Assembly (NCBI GenBank): GCA_947451035.1
Contig: CANFXR010000008.1
Span: 1 to 56,819 of the forward strand
Source of the DNA: Burkholderiales bacterium
GTDB lineage: Bacteria; Pseudomonadota; Gammaproteobacteria; Burkholderiales; Burkholderiaceae_C
Reading direction: 5' to 3'
Length of the DNA: 56,819 nt
In this document: one piece after another, positions 55,200 through 56,819 of the stretch
How the letters are laid out: each line of letters begins with the position of its first letter
Position numbering within the stretch: the first letter of the stretch is position 1
Position numbers and translations under genes: made by a program
Notes under the pieces: generated by a model
The model's database searches: none
Told to the model about the DNA's origin: nothing
What the model saw: the letters and a program-made list of their open reading frames with translations, nothing else

Positions 55200-56588
55200 C
55201 TAGGCTCCTGCCACCGCCGCCAGAGGCCCCGGCGGCGTGGGGGCGACGTGCGAGGCCCGCTGCCGCTCGAGGAAGCCACGGTACCAGTGCGCGCTGTCCT
55301 TGAGGGTGCGGCGCTGGGTGTCGTAGTCGACGTGGACGATGCCGAAGCGCTTGACGTAGCCCGAGGCCCACTCGAAGTTGTCCAGCAGGCTCCACACCAT
55401 GTAGCCGGCCATCGGCACGCCTTGCGCCATCGCCGCGCCCACGGCGTCGATGTGCTGCGCCAGGTAGCGCGTGCGGTCCGCGTCGTGCACCACGCCGTCG
55501 GTCAGGTGGTCGGGGAAGGCGCCACCGTTTTCGGTGATGTAGACCGGCGGCAGCGGGTAGTCGCGGTGCAGTCGCAGCAGCAGTTCGGTGAGCCCTTCGG
55601 GGTAGACCTCCCAGCCCATCTCGGTGATCTCGCGACCGCCTTGCTTGACGTCCCATGGGCCGGCGGCGCTGGCCACCGAGCGCGAGTAGTAGTTGACGCC
55701 GAGGTAGTCCAGCGGTGCGGCGATCGCCTCCATGTCGCCGCTGTGCACCCGGGGCGCATCGGCACCCAGATGGTCCAGCACGTCTTGCGGATAGCCCTTG
55801 CCGAACAGCGGATCGACGTACCAGCGCAGCAAGCGGCCGTCCTCAAGCCGCACCTGTGCGGCATCTTCGGCGCTGTCGGTGGCCGGCTGCACCGGCGCGA
55901 GGTTCAGCACGATGCCCAGGGGGCTGCGGCAGCCTTCGGCGCGCAGCGCCTGCAGCGCCAGCCCGTGGCTGAGCAGCAGGTGGTGCGAGGCCTGCGACGC
56001 CTGCGCGCGGTCCTTGATGCCCGGCGCGAAGATGCCCGACTCGTGGCCCAGCATCGCCATCACCCACGGCTCGTTGTGGGTGGTGATGGCGGCGACCCGG
56101 TCGCCCATGCGCGCACCGATGCCGCGGGCGTATTCGACGAATCGATGCACCGTGTCACGGTGCGTCCAGCCGCCGTTGGTCTGCAGTTCTTCGGGCAAGT
56201 CCCAGTGGTTGAGCGTGAGGTAAGGCTTGAGGCCGCGCTCGAGCATCCCGTCGACCATGCGCTCGTAGAAATCGAGCCCCTTGGGGTTCCAGCTGCCGGT
56301 ACCGCCCGGACGCACCCTCGGCCACGACACCGAGAACCGGTAGGCATTCACGCCCAATCCGGCGATGAGGTCGAGGTCGGATTCCCAGCGCCGGTAGTGG
56401 TCGCAGGCCACATCGCCGTTGCTGCCGTCGGCGATCACCCCGGAGCGCTTGCAAAAGCTGTCCCAGATCGATGGGCCCTTGCCGTCGGATCCGGCGGCGC
56501 CCTCGATCTGGAAGGCGCTGGTGGCCACGCCCCAGACGAAGTCCTTGGGGAAAGCCATGGCCGGGTGCGCGGGTGAAGTCGGATTCAT
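55200..56588 (-). CDS. Beta-glucosidase, GH1 family
   Basis: A 462-residue retaining glycosidase. Acid/base Glu173 in THNEPWV and nucleophile Glu352 in YITENGGAF are both present, with the N-terminal PKDFVWGVATSAFQIEGA and the GVNYYSR strand. No signal peptide, so it cleaves imported beta-glucosides such as cellobiose in the cytoplasm. It sits between a MalG-type permease and MalK-type ATPase gene in one operon. Confidence 0.93.
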   Translation of the reverse strand: MNPTSPAHPAMAFPKDFVWGVATSAFQIEGAAGSDGKGPSIWDSFCKRSGVIADGSNGDVACDHYRRWESDLDLIAGLGVNAYRFSVSWPRVRPGGTGSWNPKGLDFYERMVDGMLERGLKPYLTLNHWDLPEELQTNGGWTHRDTVHRFVEYARGIGARMGDRVAAITTHNEPWVMAMLGHESGIFAPGIKDRAQASQASHHLLLSHGLALQALRAEGCRSPLGIVLNLAPVQPATDSAEDAAQVRLEDGRLLRWYVDPLFGKGYPQDVLDHLGADAPRVHSGDMEAIAAPLDYLGVNYYSRSVASAAGPWDVKQGGREITEMGWEVYPEGLTELLLRLHRDYPLPPVYITENGGAFPDHLTDGVVHDADRTRYLAQHIDAVGAAMAQGVPMAGYMVWSLLDNFEWASGYVKRFGIVHVDYDTQRRTLKDSAHWYRGFLERQRASHVAPTPPGPLAAVAGA

Positions 56589-56626
56589 GGGATGCGTCTT
56601 CGAGGTGGGTGTGGGGTCGGGCGGGT

Positions 56627-56819
56627 TCACTTCACGGCTCCGGCGGTCAGCCCGGAGATCAACTGGCGCGATGACACGGCAAACAGCAGCAGCAGCGGCA
56701 CGGTGGCGATGGCCGATCCGGTCATCAGCGCGCCCCACTCGGTGTCGACCGGGCTTTGCAGGCTGCGCAGGGCCAGCGGCAGCGTGTACATCTCGGGGCT
56801 GCGCATGACGATCAGCGGG
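56627..56819 (-). CDS. Sugar ABC transporter permease, MalG-like (C-terminal end only)
   Basis: Only the last 64 codons are present; the gene continues beyond the window. The frame ends with TGA at 56629-56627 and encodes a hydrophobic helix (ATVPLLLLFAVSSRQLI) and the closing SGLTAGAVK, typical of MalG-type CUT1 permeases. It partners the ATPase and beta-glucosidase downstream. Confidence 0.88.
   Translation of the reverse strand, partial: PLIVMRSPEMYTLPLALRSLQSPVDTEWGALMTGSAIATVPLLLLFAVSSRQLISGLTAGAVK

Overview
The window is GC-rich chromosomal DNA with tightly packed genes, many joined by 4-nt ATGA or GTGA overlaps. The gene families (porins, arn operon, PurU, DusA, a DUF3138-type outer-membrane protein) point to a Gram-negative betaproteobacterium, most likely Burkholderiales. 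This is inferred from gene content and codon use. I see no rRNA, tRNA, insertion sequence, phage gene or CRISPR array.

Layout. 1-4760: end of a polyamine uptake and breakdown locus (PotI-like permease end, outer-membrane barrel, PuuC-like aldehyde dehydrogenase, glutamine-synthetase-fold ligase). 4720-7495: a minus-strand dusA-mtnA-class II aldolase operon for tRNA modification and methylthioribose or deoxyribose phosphate salvage. 7634-9154: a lone Wzi-like outer-membrane protein of lower GC. 9472-37681: the most interesting block, about 28 kb of lipid-assembly genes (below). 37754-45024: housekeeping and unknown genes (porin, transglutaminase-like protein, nucleoside transporter, PBP4-type DacB, desaturase, zinc-ribbon membrane protein, PurU). 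45037-52873: an arnT-B-C-A(formyltransferase)-A(decarboxylase)-D operon for lipid A aminoarabinose, followed by lptF. 53126-56819: a glycine-zipper protein and the start of a sugar uptake locus (MalK-type ATPase, GH1 beta-glucosidase, MalG-type permease end).

The 28-kb block reads as a sphingolipid-like membrane lipid system. Its core, at 30-38 kb, is a P450, two fatty acyl-AMP ligases, a stand-alone acyl carrier protein and a serine-palmitoyltransferase-type alpha-oxoamine synthase, with a phosphopantetheinyl transferase to activate the carrier. Upstream lie an SDR (CerR-like role), a GNAT-fold protein (bacterial ceramide synthase-like role), a DAGK-family lipid kinase, a Tam41-like cytidylyltransferase overlapping a CDP-alcohol phosphatidyltransferase, two more nucleotidyltransferases, a metallophosphoesterase, a desaturase, a 2OG-Fe(II) oxygenase, several glycosyltransferases, an acyltransferase-ELM1 fusion, an MsbA-type ABC exporter and an extra LptF/LptG-like pair. 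Together these could make a long-chain base, N-acylate and hydroxylate it, add a phospho-alcohol and/or sugar headgroup, and carry it to the outer membrane. Each family call rests on visible motifs. The joint pathway is inference from co-location and from the known Caulobacter ceramide genes. A sulfonolipid or an amino-ketone signal is the main alternative product.
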